Origin: Candidatus Woesearchaeota archaeon
Lineage (GTDB): Archaea; Nanobdellota; Nanobdellia; SCGC-AAA011-G17; GW2011-AR17
Length of the DNA stretch: 40,669 bases
Direction: 5' to 3'
NCBI GenBank assembly: GCA_017608525.1
Contig: JAFCFS010000002.1
Location: 1 to 40,669 of the forward strand
Shown here: positions 9,718 through 18,918 of the stretch, one piece after another
Numbering within the stretch: the first letter of the stretch is position 1
Layout: every line of letters starts with the position of its first letter
The notes under the pieces: generated by a model
The model's database searches: none
What the model saw: only the letters and a program-made list of their open reading frames with translations
What the model was told of the DNA's origin: nothing
Position numbers and translations under genes: made by a program

Positions 9718-10372
9718 TTTTTTTTATTTTTGAGATTATGCTTTCTTCGTGACCAGCACCAACAATAGCGACAATCTTTACATTTTTATACCTTGTCATA
9801 AGATTATATAAATTTTGTGCCATTATCCTGTCCCTTTCTTCAATCAGCGTCTTATAAATGGAAGGGTATTTTCTTTTCACTTCCTTTATTAGCTTTCTTA
9901 TAAATTTTTTATCAGGAACTTTTGTTAAATCTATCTTTATGTGCTCTTTTTTGAATACGCCTTTAAATAAATCAAAAATCAATCTCAGGCATTCCTTAAG
10001 CTTAAGTCTTTGCGAAAGCTTTTTTAGGGTTATTGTTATGTCCCTATCTATCAGAGCTATTTTGTATTTATTTTTCATTGCCAATTTTATTGCTTTTTTC
10101 ATTTCGCTTCCAGGCTGTACACCAACAAGTTTTCCAAGCTTTTTTTCAACCCATGCACCAAGCAAATTTAGAACCCATCCTTTAACGCCCAAGATTTTTA
10201 CGTCCCTCAAACTAAAACCTTCTCTTTTTTCCAGAAGTGCAAGAAATCTTTTTTTGTCCAATTCTAAGGCAACAATATCTGGTTTTTCTTTTTCTAAACA
10301 ATGTTCAACCTCTTTTATGCTTTCTATTGCAATATGCGATGTACCTATTATAATTAATTTTTTGTACTTCAT
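9695..10372 (-). CDS. TraB/PrgY family protein
   Basis: IIGTSHIAIESIKEVEHCLEKEKPDIVALELDKKR; GAGHEESI near C-terminus. Confidence 0.8.
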   Translation of the reverse strand: MKYKKLIIIGTSHIAIESIKEVEHCLEKEKPDIVALELDKKRFLALLEKREGFSLRDVKILGVKGWVLNLLGAWVEKKLGKLVGVQPGSEMKKAIKLAMKNKYKIALIDRDITITLKKLSQRLKLKECLRLIFDLFKGVFKKEHIKIDLTKVPDKKFIRKLIKEVKRKYPSIYKTLIEERDRIMAQNLYNLMTRYKNVKIVAIVGAGHEESIISKIKKIEKDAKA

Positions 10373-10480
10373 CCTAATTTTTAAGCAAAAAGCATTTTAA
10401 ATATTTTTTCAAACATTAAAGTAAACACAGGATAATATTTAAATAGTTAAAAATTCTAAAATTAATGGGGAGGAATCAAA

Positions 10481-10744
10481 ATGCCAAGAATAAAAGAAAT
10501 AGATAAAGTATTTAATATGAGAGTTTACACTGAAGACGGCGACTATTTTGGGGATGTTGACGAAGCAATACTTTTTAAAAATAGGGTAAATGGTTGGAGA
10601 GTTAAAGCAACAAAAAATTCATTGCTAAGCAAAATTATAGGTGGAGCAAAAGGGGTAATAGTTCCTCAAACGATGGTTAAAGCAATTGGGGATATCATGA
10701 TTGTTTCGAGAGCAGCAGCGCCATCATTGGGAGAAGAGGAATAA
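10481..10744 (+). CDS. PRC-barrel-like small protein
   Basis: 87 aa; FNMRVYTEDGDYFGDVDEAILFKNRV pattern; upstream GGGGAGGA Shine-Dalgarno sequence. Confidence 0.65.
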   Translation: MPRIKEIDKVFNMRVYTEDGDYFGDVDEAILFKNRVNGWRVKATKNSLLSKIIGGAKGVIVPQTMVKAIGDIMIVSRAAAPSLGEEE

Positions 10745-10789
10745 GTAAGAAAAACATTTATAAACAAAAAAGTATAATTCAGTTTTGTA

Positions 10790-11341
10790 ATGACATCATC
10801 ACTTAGATTAGCTATAGATTTTCTAGAAAAATTTGGTTTTTTTGATGTTATACTACCTTTCCTTCTAATTTTTACAATAGTTTTTGGAATTCTTGAAAAG
10901 ACAAGAATCTTTGGGGTTGAAGAGATTGAAGGAAAAAAGTACCCAAGGAAAAACATAAATGCGATGGTAGCTTTTGTTATAGCCTTCTTTGTTGTTGCAG
11001 CGAAAGAAATTGTGAGAGCAATACAGGTTAGTTTGCCTCAGGTTGCTCTATTGCTAGTTGTTCTTGTTTGCTTTATGATGCTTGCAGGAAGCTTTATGGC
11101 AGATAAAGAATTCAGCTTTGAAAAAAGAAAAGGATGGGTTATTTTCCTTACTGTTACAATGTTTATAGCAATTGTTTTAATATTTATCAATGCTTTTGGA
11201 TGGCTAAAACCCTTTATTGATTGGCTTAAAACATTTCCTCTTACTTTTGTAGTTCCAGTTGTTTTAATCGTTGTTATTATTGCAGCCATATTATTTATTG
11301 TTGGTGGGGGGCCAAAAAAGAAAGAAGGAGGCGAAGAATAA
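10790..11341 (+). CDS. Multi-TM membrane protein, type IV pilus locus accessory paralog 1
   Basis: LPFLLIFTIVFGILEKTRIFG...VAFVIAFFVV shared with the next two genes. Confidence 0.75.
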   Translation: MTSSLRLAIDFLEKFGFFDVILPFLLIFTIVFGILEKTRIFGVEEIEGKKYPRKNINAMVAFVIAFFVVAAKEIVRAIQVSLPQVALLLVVLVCFMMLAGSFMADKEFSFEKRKGWVIFLTVTMFIAIVLIFINAFGWLKPFIDWLKTFPLTFVVPVVLIVVIIAAILFIVGGGPKKKEGGEE

Positions 11342-11899
11342 ATGGTTTTAGAAAGTGTAAACCTTCAAGAATACACAAAAATGCTTGAAGAGATTGGCTT
11401 TTATGATGTTGCACTTCCATTTTTATTAATATTTGCAATAACATTTGCTATCCTTCAAAAAGCAAGAATATTTGGAAAGGAAAGTAGAAAAGTAAATATA
11501 ATAATTGCATTGGTTACAGCATTTCTTGTTATAAGAGTTCAACCAATAGTTAAAATAATTAATATGTTCTTACCAAAAGTATCTTTGTATGTTGTCGTTG
11601 TTATTGCCCTATTGATGGTTCTTGGAATATTTGGGCTACATGCCGAATGGAGAGGATTTATGCTATTAATTGCTGTAATAGTCTCTGTAATAGCAATAAT
11701 ATGGGCTTTGACAACAACAGCAATTCCAGGATTTCCTTCAGCACTTAAGTTATCCACAAAAGATATTGCAGTGTTGTGTTTTGTTGGTGCTGTAGTTCTA
11801 TGTATGTATCTGATAACAAGGGAACCAAAAGGAAGAGGTGGCGGAACAAGCTATTTGGGTAAGTTGCCTGGCGAGCTTGGAAGGGGAAGTGGGGGCTAA
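11342..11899 (+). CDS. Multi-TM membrane protein, paralog 2
   Basis: LPFLLIFAITFAILQKARIFG...; begins directly after the preceding stop. Confidence 0.75.
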   Translation: MVLESVNLQEYTKMLEEIGFYDVALPFLLIFAITFAILQKARIFGKESRKVNIIIALVTAFLVIRVQPIVKIINMFLPKVSLYVVVVIALLMVLGIFGLHAEWRGFMLLIAVIVSVIAIIWALTTTAIPGFPSALKLSTKDIAVLCFVGAVVLCMYLITREPKGRGGGTSYLGKLPGELGRGSGG

Positions 11900-11905
11900 A
11901 TAGAA

Positions 11906-12442
11906 ATGGCCACAATCCTAGATGTTGGTATACTTTCCTATTTCACACCTGTATTTGTTTTCCTTTTTATTTTTGCAATTGTATTTGCAATTCTTGAAAA
12001 GACGAGAATACTTGGAAAAAATAAAGGATTAAACTCTCTTGTCGCATTTGTAATTGCCATGCTTTTCATTCTGACTCCAGAATTAATAGGTGTTGTTAAA
12101 TTGTCTATGCCATGGTTTATCCTTCTTTTGGTTTTAATTGTTTTCATTGTTGTACTTTTCTTATTTGTTGGTGTCAAGGCGGAATCTATTACAGAGGCTT
12201 TTGAAAGGCAAGGAGTTGTTTGGTTTTTGGTTATAATATGTATAATTATATTCTTGTATGGGCTAACTGAAATTTATGGCCCATCTGTTCATGAGATCTA
12301 TGCTGGAAACAAAACAGTTGAGGAACCATCATTTGCAAAACAAGTTGGAAAAATTATATTTCACCCTAGAAGCTTAGGCATAATTTTCCTATTGATAATA
12401 ATCGCTCAGGCTATAAGAATAATTGCAAGAGCCTATACTTAA
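11906..12442 (+). CDS. Multi-TM membrane protein, paralog 3
   Basis: FLFIFAIVFAILEKTRILG...LVAFVIAMLF. Confidence 0.75.
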   Translation: MATILDVGILSYFTPVFVFLFIFAIVFAILEKTRILGKNKGLNSLVAFVIAMLFILTPELIGVVKLSMPWFILLLVLIVFIVVLFLFVGVKAESITEAFERQGVVWFLVIICIIIFLYGLTEIYGPSVHEIYAGNKTVEEPSFAKQVGKIIFHPRSLGIIFLLIIIAQAIRIIARAYT

Positions 12443-13101
12443 GATTTCTTTTCCTTTTTCTTTAGCTCATCGACTATTCTTTTAAGTTCTTTTATGTTTG
12501 TTGTTAGAGGTTCCATTATTTTTTCGAAAACCTTTTCAAGAGCTTTCATTTCGCTTCCGATTGTTTTTATATCTTTTTCATATTCCCTAACTTTTCCGAG
12601 AACAGCAGCCTGTAAATTGTCGAATCTTGATTGAACCCTCAAGACCTCCTGTTTTACAGCTTCCAAATCGTCACTTATTTTGGATTTCCATGTTGTTATG
12701 TCCCCTATTGTTGATAGCACTTCTTCCCATTTTTCTTTTATTACTTCTTCAACAAGGGCGTGAATGTCCTCAATTAGTGGTTTTGCAGGTTTAGCCTTAA
12801 CTTCTTCAATTTTTGGGGCTTCTTTCTTCTCTTCAGTTACAGGAGCGGGTGCTGGAACCTCCTCTTTTTCGCCCTTTTCTGCCTCTTCTTTCTCCTTGCT
12901 TAGTTCAGAAACTTCCATTCCTTCAGGAGGAGTTGGTGCAGGGACTTCCTCCTCTTTTTCAGGATTTTCTTCTTTCATTTTTAACATGGCATTTGATATT
13001 TCAGCAATACTATAGCCCTTTTCTTGCAAGGCTTTTATTATTTCTCCATCACTCAGTTTTTTATTTTTTAGTAACTCTTTTATATCCTCCTTTATCCCAA
13101 T
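12439..13101 (-). CDS. Coiled-coil/Pro-Glu-rich protein of pilus locus
   Basis: Track ORF starts at TTG 13029. The frame is open to 13101, giving IGIKEDIKELLKNKKLSDGEIIKALQEKGYS, with candidate ATT start 6 nt after GGTGA. Confidence 0.65.
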   Translation of the reverse strand: MGIKEDIKELLKNKKLSDGEIIKALQEKGYSIAEISNAMLKMKEENPEKEEEVPAPTPPEGMEVSELSKEKEEAEKGEKEEVPAPAPVTEEKKEAPKIEEVKAKPAKPLIEDIHALVEEVIKEKWEEVLSTIGDITTWKSKISDDLEAVKQEVLRVQSRFDNLQAAVLGKVREYEKDIKTIGSEMKALEKVFEKIMEPLTTNIKELKRIVDELKKKEKKS

Positions 13102-13102
13102 T

Positions 13103-13462
13103 TTATCTCACCTTTTCGAGCTCCTCTTTTACTATTTCTCTTACTTCTTTTTCAGTTACAAACTTAATAGGGTTCCATAAATTAATATATTTTTCTAAAA
13201 CATCAACTTTCTCTTTCTTTGCAAAATTTCCTATTTCATCAGTCATATGTTTGATTATCTTCTTTACATTCTCTAATTCATTTTTTAATTCTTTTAATTC
13301 AAAATCGATTGCTTTAATTTCTTTTGTTAACTTCCTGTACTCTTCAATCATGCTCTTATTTGTTACTAGAAGTTTTTCATTAAGAAGGGTTTGGTTTCCT
13401 TCAACAAGTCTAATCCTGTTTATAATTTCGTTCAATACTTCGCTTATGCTTTTCTCAGCCAT
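13103..13462 (-). CDS. Coiled-coil protein of pilus locus
   Basis: 119-aa charged heptad-rich ORF, 1 nt upstream of the neighbouring gene. Confidence 0.65.
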   Translation of the reverse strand: MAEKSISEVLNEIINRIRLVEGNQTLLNEKLLVTNKSMIEEYRKLTKEIKAIDFELKELKNELENVKKIIKHMTDEIGNFAKKEKVDVLEKYINLWNPIKFVTEKEVREIVKEELEKVR

Positions 13463-13544
13463 TCTCGGTTCCGAAATTATTTTAAGTTAGTAAATAATAT
13501 CTTCTACATAGATATAAACCTTTTGGAACAAGGGGTGCTAAGTC

Positions 13545-15818
13545 TTGGTAGAAACATGTGGATATGAAATAGTGAGAGAGGGAACTGAAGAAATACTTAG
13601 AGTAAATTGTGAGGGTTGTATAAGGGTTCCTTCTATTGAAGATAGTCCAATATGTATGATGAGGACAATAGATAAATTAAGTGAAAATCCAACAGTAACG
13701 AGAATTGTTTTTAGACAAAGAAGATTTTATACATACAACAACGAGCAAACAGCTATGCTTTCTGAAATTGCAAAAATATACAGTTATCTTATAAAAAAGA
13801 AAAAAGCATTAAGCATAAGAGCAATGGGTCTTCCAGGCCAAAGCATTGAAGTTCTAAAACAAAGACATGCTATGCTCCAGTATATTATTCTTAATTTGCT
13901 AAGAACAGACCCAATTGGAGCATATGTAGAACTGAGAAGGTTGTTAAGGGAAGCAAGAATAAAACTTAAAAGAATCTCTAACCCAAAAGAACTTCAGGAT
14001 TTGAAAATTTACATTGATATTCTCGAAGATATTTATAACAGGTTGGATAAAACAACTTTAATAACTAAAGCCAGACCGTATATTGAAGGCTATAAAATTG
14101 GAAATAGAGATGTTTATAAATTATTTTTTAGGCCAACTGTAACTCCTGATTTTATGTTCACACAATTAATGGCAAAGCCACCAATAGAGGGAGAGCAATT
14201 AGATATTTATAGGGTAGAAAATGCAGACGTCACAATTTATTCCATACCTGATGATATAAGACCTTTGTATCATATAGTGCCTCCGGAATTTAAAATATCT
14301 GAAGATAAATACATATTGATTGATACCGCAAAGACTGTTCTCCTTGAACATAAACCGAAGGAAGAAGAATTTCTAGAGCCTGAGAGAATGAGAACAACAT
14401 TTATGAACATAGGGATGGATTTGCTTAGAGAACTTGCAGAGTACAGGGGAATGGAATTAAAACATAAAGAGCTTAAAGAACTTGCAGAAATTTTAGTTAG
14501 ACATACAATTGGATTTGGAGTTATAGAATTAATCCTTAAAGATCCGAAAATACAGGATATAACAATCAATGCACCGATGGGCTCTACCCCTATTTTCTTG
14601 CTCCACCAGGACTATGATGAATGCGTAACTAATATAATTCCAACCCCATCAGATGGTGAAAGTTGGGCAACAAAATTCAGAATGCTTAGTGGAAGACCTC
14701 TTGATGAAGCAAATCCGGTTCTTGATACAGAGCTCAAAATTCCAGGTGCTAGGTCAAGAGTTGCAATTGTTGGAAGACCTCTTAATCCTTTTGGTTTAGG
14801 CTATGCTTTCAGAAGACACAGAGACAAACCATGGACACTTCCTCTGTATGTTCAAAACAGAATGATAAGTCCTTTAGCAGCAGGTCTTTTAAGCTTTTTG
14901 ATTGATGGGGCTAGGACATGTTTGATTGCTGGAACAAGGAGCTCTGGTAAAACATCTATGCTCGGTGCATTTTTGGTAGAGATAATGAGAAAATATAGGA
15001 TTATAACAATTGAAGATACACTGGAATTGCCAACAGAGGCTTTAAGGAGATACGGTTATAATATTCAACCATTAAAAGTTAGATCAGCATTAGTTAAAGG
15101 AGGGGCTGAACTTTCCGCTGATGAAGGTATAAGAACTTCTTTAAGAATGGGTGATAGCTGCCTGATAGTTGGTGAGGTAAGATCTGTAGAAGCACTAGCA
15201 TTATATGAAGCAATGAGGGTTGGTGCTCTAGCAAATGTTGTTGCAGGAACGATACACGGAGAAAGTCCATACGGTGTATTCGATAGAGTGGTTAATGACT
15301 TAGGGGTTCCTAGAACAAGCTTTAAAGCAACAAACATAATTTTGGTTTGCAATCCTCTAAAAAGCCCAGACGGTTTACATAAGTGGAGAAGAGTAACTCA
15401 AATAACAGAAGTTAGAAAACACTGGACAGAAGATCCATTGTTGGAAGGAGGGTTTGTCGACTTGATGAGGTATAATTCAAAAACAGACCAACTTGAACCA
15501 ACAGACGACCTAATTAACGGAAATTCTCAAGTGCTTAAAGACATAGGGGGAAATGTTAAAGAGTGGGCAGGGAATTGGGAGGCTATATGGGACAATATAG
15601 TTTTGAGAGCAAACATTAAGAAATTAATGGTTGATTATGCAAACAGAACAGGAATAAATGACCTCTTAGAAGCAAAATTTGTTATCCAGGCAAATGACGA
15701 ATTTCACAGAATTTCGAGCAGAATTAAGGAAGAGGCTGGGTATTTGGACAGCAAAAGAATATTCCAAGAATTTGAAGATTGGCTGAAGAGAAAAATAAAC
15801 AAAAAGGAGATCAAGTGA
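13545..15818 (+). CDS. Type IV pilus/secretion ATPase (VirB11/FlaI/TadA-like)
   Basis: AGTRSSGKTSMLGAF Walker A, IITIEDTLELPTEAL, RMGDSCLIVGEVRSVEALALYEAMRVGALANVVAGTIHGESPYGVFDRVVNDLGV; TTG start. Confidence 0.92.
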   Translation: MVETCGYEIVREGTEEILRVNCEGCIRVPSIEDSPICMMRTIDKLSENPTVTRIVFRQRRFYTYNNEQTAMLSEIAKIYSYLIKKKKALSIRAMGLPGQSIEVLKQRHAMLQYIILNLLRTDPIGAYVELRRLLREARIKLKRISNPKELQDLKIYIDILEDIYNRLDKTTLITKARPYIEGYKIGNRDVYKLFFRPTVTPDFMFTQLMAKPPIEGEQLDIYRVENADVTIYSIPDDIRPLYHIVPPEFKISEDKYILIDTAKTVLLEHKPKEEEFLEPERMRTTFMNIGMDLLRELAEYRGMELKHKELKELAEILVRHTIGFGVIELILKDPKIQDITINAPMGSTPIFLLHQDYDECVTNIIPTPSDGESWATKFRMLSGRPLDEANPVLDTELKIPGARSRVAIVGRPLNPFGLGYAFRRHRDKPWTLPLYVQNRMISPLAAGLLSFLIDGARTCLIAGTRSSGKTSMLGAFLVEIMRKYRIITIEDTLELPTEALRRYGYNIQPLKVRSALVKGGAELSADEGIRTSLRMGDSCLIVGEVRSVEALALYEAMRVGALANVVAGTIHGESPYGVFDRVVNDLGVPRTSFKATNIILVCNPLKSPDGLHKWRRVTQITEVRKHWTEDPLLEGGFVDLMRYNSKTDQLEPTDDLINGNSQVLKDIGGNVKEWAGNWEAIWDNIVLRANIKKLMVDYANRTGINDLLEAKFVIQANDEFHRISSRIKEEAGYLDSKRIFQEFEDWLKRKINKKEIK

Positions 15819-15819
15819 A

Positions 15820-18009
15820 ATGGTTGACGAAGGGGAAAAGAAAATACTTGAGAAATATGGTGAAAAGCTTGCAAAAAGGATAGGTGAAGAGACGGAAGAA
15901 AAAAAGCCATCTGGGATTTTTACAAGAGAATATGAAATTTTTAGAAAAGAAACCCTTCTCATAACAACAAGTTTTTACGAAAAGGCATGTAAATGGGCAG
16001 AAAATCTTTTGCTAAAATTCTTTAAACCGAAATTAAAAGAAGAGGATGTTAAAAAACTTGAAGAAGCAATAAAGACAGCACATCTCGAAATAACACCTAT
16101 AAGTGCTGCATGCTTGGGCTATGTTGTTTTATTTTTCTCAATATTTCTTGGAATTATTATATCGCTTTTTTCTTTTGCTTTAACAGGCTCTCCAAGCATA
16201 TTGTCAAGTATACTAGTTATAATATTAGGGATTTTTGCAATCAAGCCAATAACAAACTATCCGATAACAGTGGCAACCAAATGGAGAATAGAAGCTTCGA
16301 ATCAAATGGTACCATGCATACTTTATGTTGTTATGTATATGAGGCACACATCAAACTTGGAACATGCGATAAAATTTGCTGGAGAACATGTTGGTCCACC
16401 ATTAGCCTTGGATTTAAGAAAAGTATTCTGGGATGTTGAAGTTAAAAAATACTCAACTATAAGGGAATCGTTGGAAAACTATTTGAATAACTGGAAGAAA
16501 TGGAACTTTGAATTTGTTGAAGCATTCCATCTTATTGAAGCATCCTTGCATGAAGCTGATGAGAAAAAAAGGATTGCCACACTTGAAAAGGCTTTAGAAA
16601 TAATGCTTGAAGGTACATACGAAAAAATGCTTAAGTTTGCACACGAAACAAAAAATCCAATTACTATGCTTCATATGTTTGGTGTAATTCTTCCGATATT
16701 AGGGTTGATAATATTGCCTTTACTTGGGAGTTTCATGAATGTTAAATGGTACCACATTGGAATGCTTTACAATATAGCCTTACCGATTGCTGTTTATTAT
16801 TTTGGTCATACTATCCTTGTGAAAAGACCGACAGGCTATTCACAAACAAAAATAGAAGAAAAAGTCAAAAACTATAAAGAGTTAAGGATGCTTACTGTTT
16901 ATTCAGGTGGAACAAAGAAATACGTTAAGCCGGAAACAATAGCTCTTCTCCTGATTTTAGTATTCACGTTATTTGGAACTATTCCTTTAATAATACACGT
17001 TATTTATCCAGACGCAGATTTTACACTTTTTGAAAATATTAAATTTTTGGGCTATGTTAAAAAGAAGGAAGGTGGTTATGCAGGTCCATTCGGATTGGGT
17101 GCAACACTTTTCAGTTTTGTTATTACTATTGGAATTGCTATAGGACTTGGCATAGCATACAAAATAAAATCAAAAAGGCTAATACGCATAAGAGACAGAA
17201 CAAAAAAATTGGAAAAAGAATTTATATCAGCAATTTTCCAACTAGGTTCTAGAATAGAGAGGGGCCTTCCGGCTGAGCTTGCCTTTGGAAGAGTGGCCCA
17301 GGATTTAGGAGAAACACCAAGTGGCAAATTTTTCTCAATAGTTGCAGCGAATATAAAAAATCTTGGCATGAGTTTAGAAGATGCAATTTTTAATTCTAAG
17401 GTTGGCGCAATAACTAAATTTCCGAGTTCAGTAATTGAAACATCGATGAAGATACTAATAGGGAGTGCGAAAAAAGGCCCAAAAATTGCTGCAAAAAGTT
17501 TAATGGTATTATCAGATTATTTGCATAGAATAGAAAAAGTAAATGAAAGATTGAAAGATCTTTTAGCCGAAATAGTATCTTCAATGAGAGCCCAAATAAA
17601 TTTTCTTACACCATTTATAGCTGGAATTGTCGTTGGTGTTGGCACTATGATGGTTGCAATTATGGGTTCTTTAACTGCGCAAATATCTCAACTTGGTGAA
17701 GGAACAGTTGAGATAGGGGGTTTTGCGGCAGAAGATATAGTAGAAATGTTTCCTCTTGAAAAAATGATACCTCCGTTTTATTTTCAATTGGTAGTTGGAT
17801 TTTATGTTATAGAAGTAATTATCGTCTTAACAATACTTGCAAACGGAATAGAAAATGGAATGGATAAATTAACAGGCGAATATAATTTAGCAAAAAACCT
17901 ATTTAAAAGTCCTCTAATGTACGTTTTAATTGGCATAATAACCACATTTATATTTAATATTATCGCATTGAAAATTGGAGGAGTAAACTTAGGAGGAATG
18001 GGTGGTTGA
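15820..18009 (+). CDS. Type IV pilus platform protein (FlaJ/TadC, two T2SF-like halves)
   Basis: Two repeated T2SF-like cytoplasmic regions (HLIEASLHEADEKKRIATLEKALEIMLEGTYEKM; ISAIFQLGSRIERGLPAELAFGRVAQDLGETPSGKFF) with multiple TM helices. Confidence 0.85.
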   Translation: MVDEGEKKILEKYGEKLAKRIGEETEEKKPSGIFTREYEIFRKETLLITTSFYEKACKWAENLLLKFFKPKLKEEDVKKLEEAIKTAHLEITPISAACLGYVVLFFSIFLGIIISLFSFALTGSPSILSSILVIILGIFAIKPITNYPITVATKWRIEASNQMVPCILYVVMYMRHTSNLEHAIKFAGEHVGPPLALDLRKVFWDVEVKKYSTIRESLENYLNNWKKWNFEFVEAFHLIEASLHEADEKKRIATLEKALEIMLEGTYEKMLKFAHETKNPITMLHMFGVILPILGLIILPLLGSFMNVKWYHIGMLYNIALPIAVYYFGHTILVKRPTGYSQTKIEEKVKNYKELRMLTVYSGGTKKYVKPETIALLLILVFTLFGTIPLIIHVIYPDADFTLFENIKFLGYVKKKEGGYAGPFGLGATLFSFVITIGIAIGLGIAYKIKSKRLIRIRDRTKKLEKEFISAIFQLGSRIERGLPAELAFGRVAQDLGETPSGKFFSIVAANIKNLGMSLEDAIFNSKVGAITKFPSSVIETSMKILIGSAKKGPKIAAKSLMVLSDYLHRIEKVNERLKDLLAEIVSSMRAQINFLTPFIAGIVVGVGTMMVAIMGSLTAQISQLGEGTVEIGGFAAEDIVEMFPLEKMIPPFYFQLVVGFYVIEVIIVLTILANGIENGMDKLTGEYNLAKNLFKSPLMYVLIGIITTFIFNIIALKIGGVNLGGMGG

Positions 18010-18109
18010 TTTGGCTCCAAAAAAATTAATAATGATAATACTTACAATATTACTAGGAGTTATTTTGTTATTAATAATTATAAACCTTAAAAATGCTATG
18101 TTTAAATAA
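18002..18109 (+). CDS. Very small single-TM protein (35 aa), unknown
   Basis: GTG ORF MVDLAPKKLIMIILTILLGVILLLIIINLKNAMFK overlapping the upstream stop; not in the supplied ORF track. Confidence 0.45.
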   Translation: MVDLAPKKLIMIILTILLGVILLLIIINLKNAMFK

Positions 18110-18779
18110 AGGAAAGCTTTCAACCAGAACGCTTGTGGAGCTTATTTTACTGAGTGCTTTTCTTCTTATTGTTGTCATTTTATTTATATCTGTAAAAACC
18201 CAATTCAGTCCGGAATTCTTAAAGCAGTATGCATGTTGGGCAAACAATGCAATGAAGGCAACAAGCTCTGTGTTTAGATACTTTTTGCCAGAAGAATGCC
18301 CGATGCAAGAGAAAATGGATGTAACCCTGGAAGAGCTTGCATCAATGATAAGATCTGTTTGGTGGATGTATGGTAGAGGAAAATGGGATCTTGCATGGAG
18401 AGGAGGTGTTGATGGGCTTTATGTTCATTACATATTCTATCCAAAAGAAGACATAAAAATAAGCGACTTGGTAGTTTATTTGAAAACGCACAGTAATGGA
18501 GAAATTGTTGATGTTACAGATCCAGAATCAGATTGGAATTACCTTCAAGCTGGATCAGTCGGGACAACATTATGCATCGATAAGAAGACAATAGGTAATG
18601 AGTTGAAAAAGGGAGAAAGGTACTTCATTATATTTTATGATTCAAGAGGTATGGTTTTTGATAGCAAGGAAGATAGAGTTGCTATTTCAAAAAATATAAA
18701 TTTTGGCCAAGGTTTTATTCAAAGAATAATTAGGATATTTGACGATGGATGTAAAGAAATTATTTTTTATCAGAAATAA
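18093..18779 (+). CDS. Pilin-like / class III signal-like secreted protein
   Basis: N-terminus NKGKLSTRTLVELILLSAFLLIVVILFI then an extracytoplasmic domain with Cys residues. Confidence 0.65.
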   Translation: MLCLNKGKLSTRTLVELILLSAFLLIVVILFISVKTQFSPEFLKQYACWANNAMKATSSVFRYFLPEECPMQEKMDVTLEELASMIRSVWWMYGRGKWDLAWRGGVDGLYVHYIFYPKEDIKISDLVVYLKTHSNGEIVDVTDPESDWNYLQAGSVGTTLCIDKKTIGNELKKGERYFIIFYDSRGMVFDSKEDRVAISKNINFGQGFIQRIIRIFDDGCKEIIFYQK

Positions 18780-18918
18780 AGGAAAATTGGCATGGGAGTA
18801 TATAGCCGCCTTTATTATCGCTCTTCTCGTTTTGGTACTAATGTTAATATTTTCTAACTATATTAAAGAAAAAGCACTTCATGGTTTAAAATTCCTGCTA
18901 AAACTTTTCGGAAGATGA
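18745..18918 (+). CDS. Minimal pilin-like protein (57 aa)
   Basis: MDVKKLFFIRNKGKLAWEYIAAFIIALLVLVLMLIFSNYIKEKALHGLKFLLKLFGR; KG|KLAWE gives Glu at +5; ATGA overlap with next gene; not in ORF track. Confidence 0.65.
   Translation: MDVKKLFFIRNKGKLAWEYIAAFIIALLVLVLMLIFSNYIKEKALHGLKFLLKLFGR

Noticed and set aside
9858-10400. 180-aa plus-strand ORF
   Set aside because: Antisense to the TraB-family gene with no recognisable motif
12813-13490. 225-aa plus-strand ORF
   Set aside because: Antisense to two coiled-coil genes; Leu/Phe/Ser-rich artefact of Glu/Lys codons on the other strand
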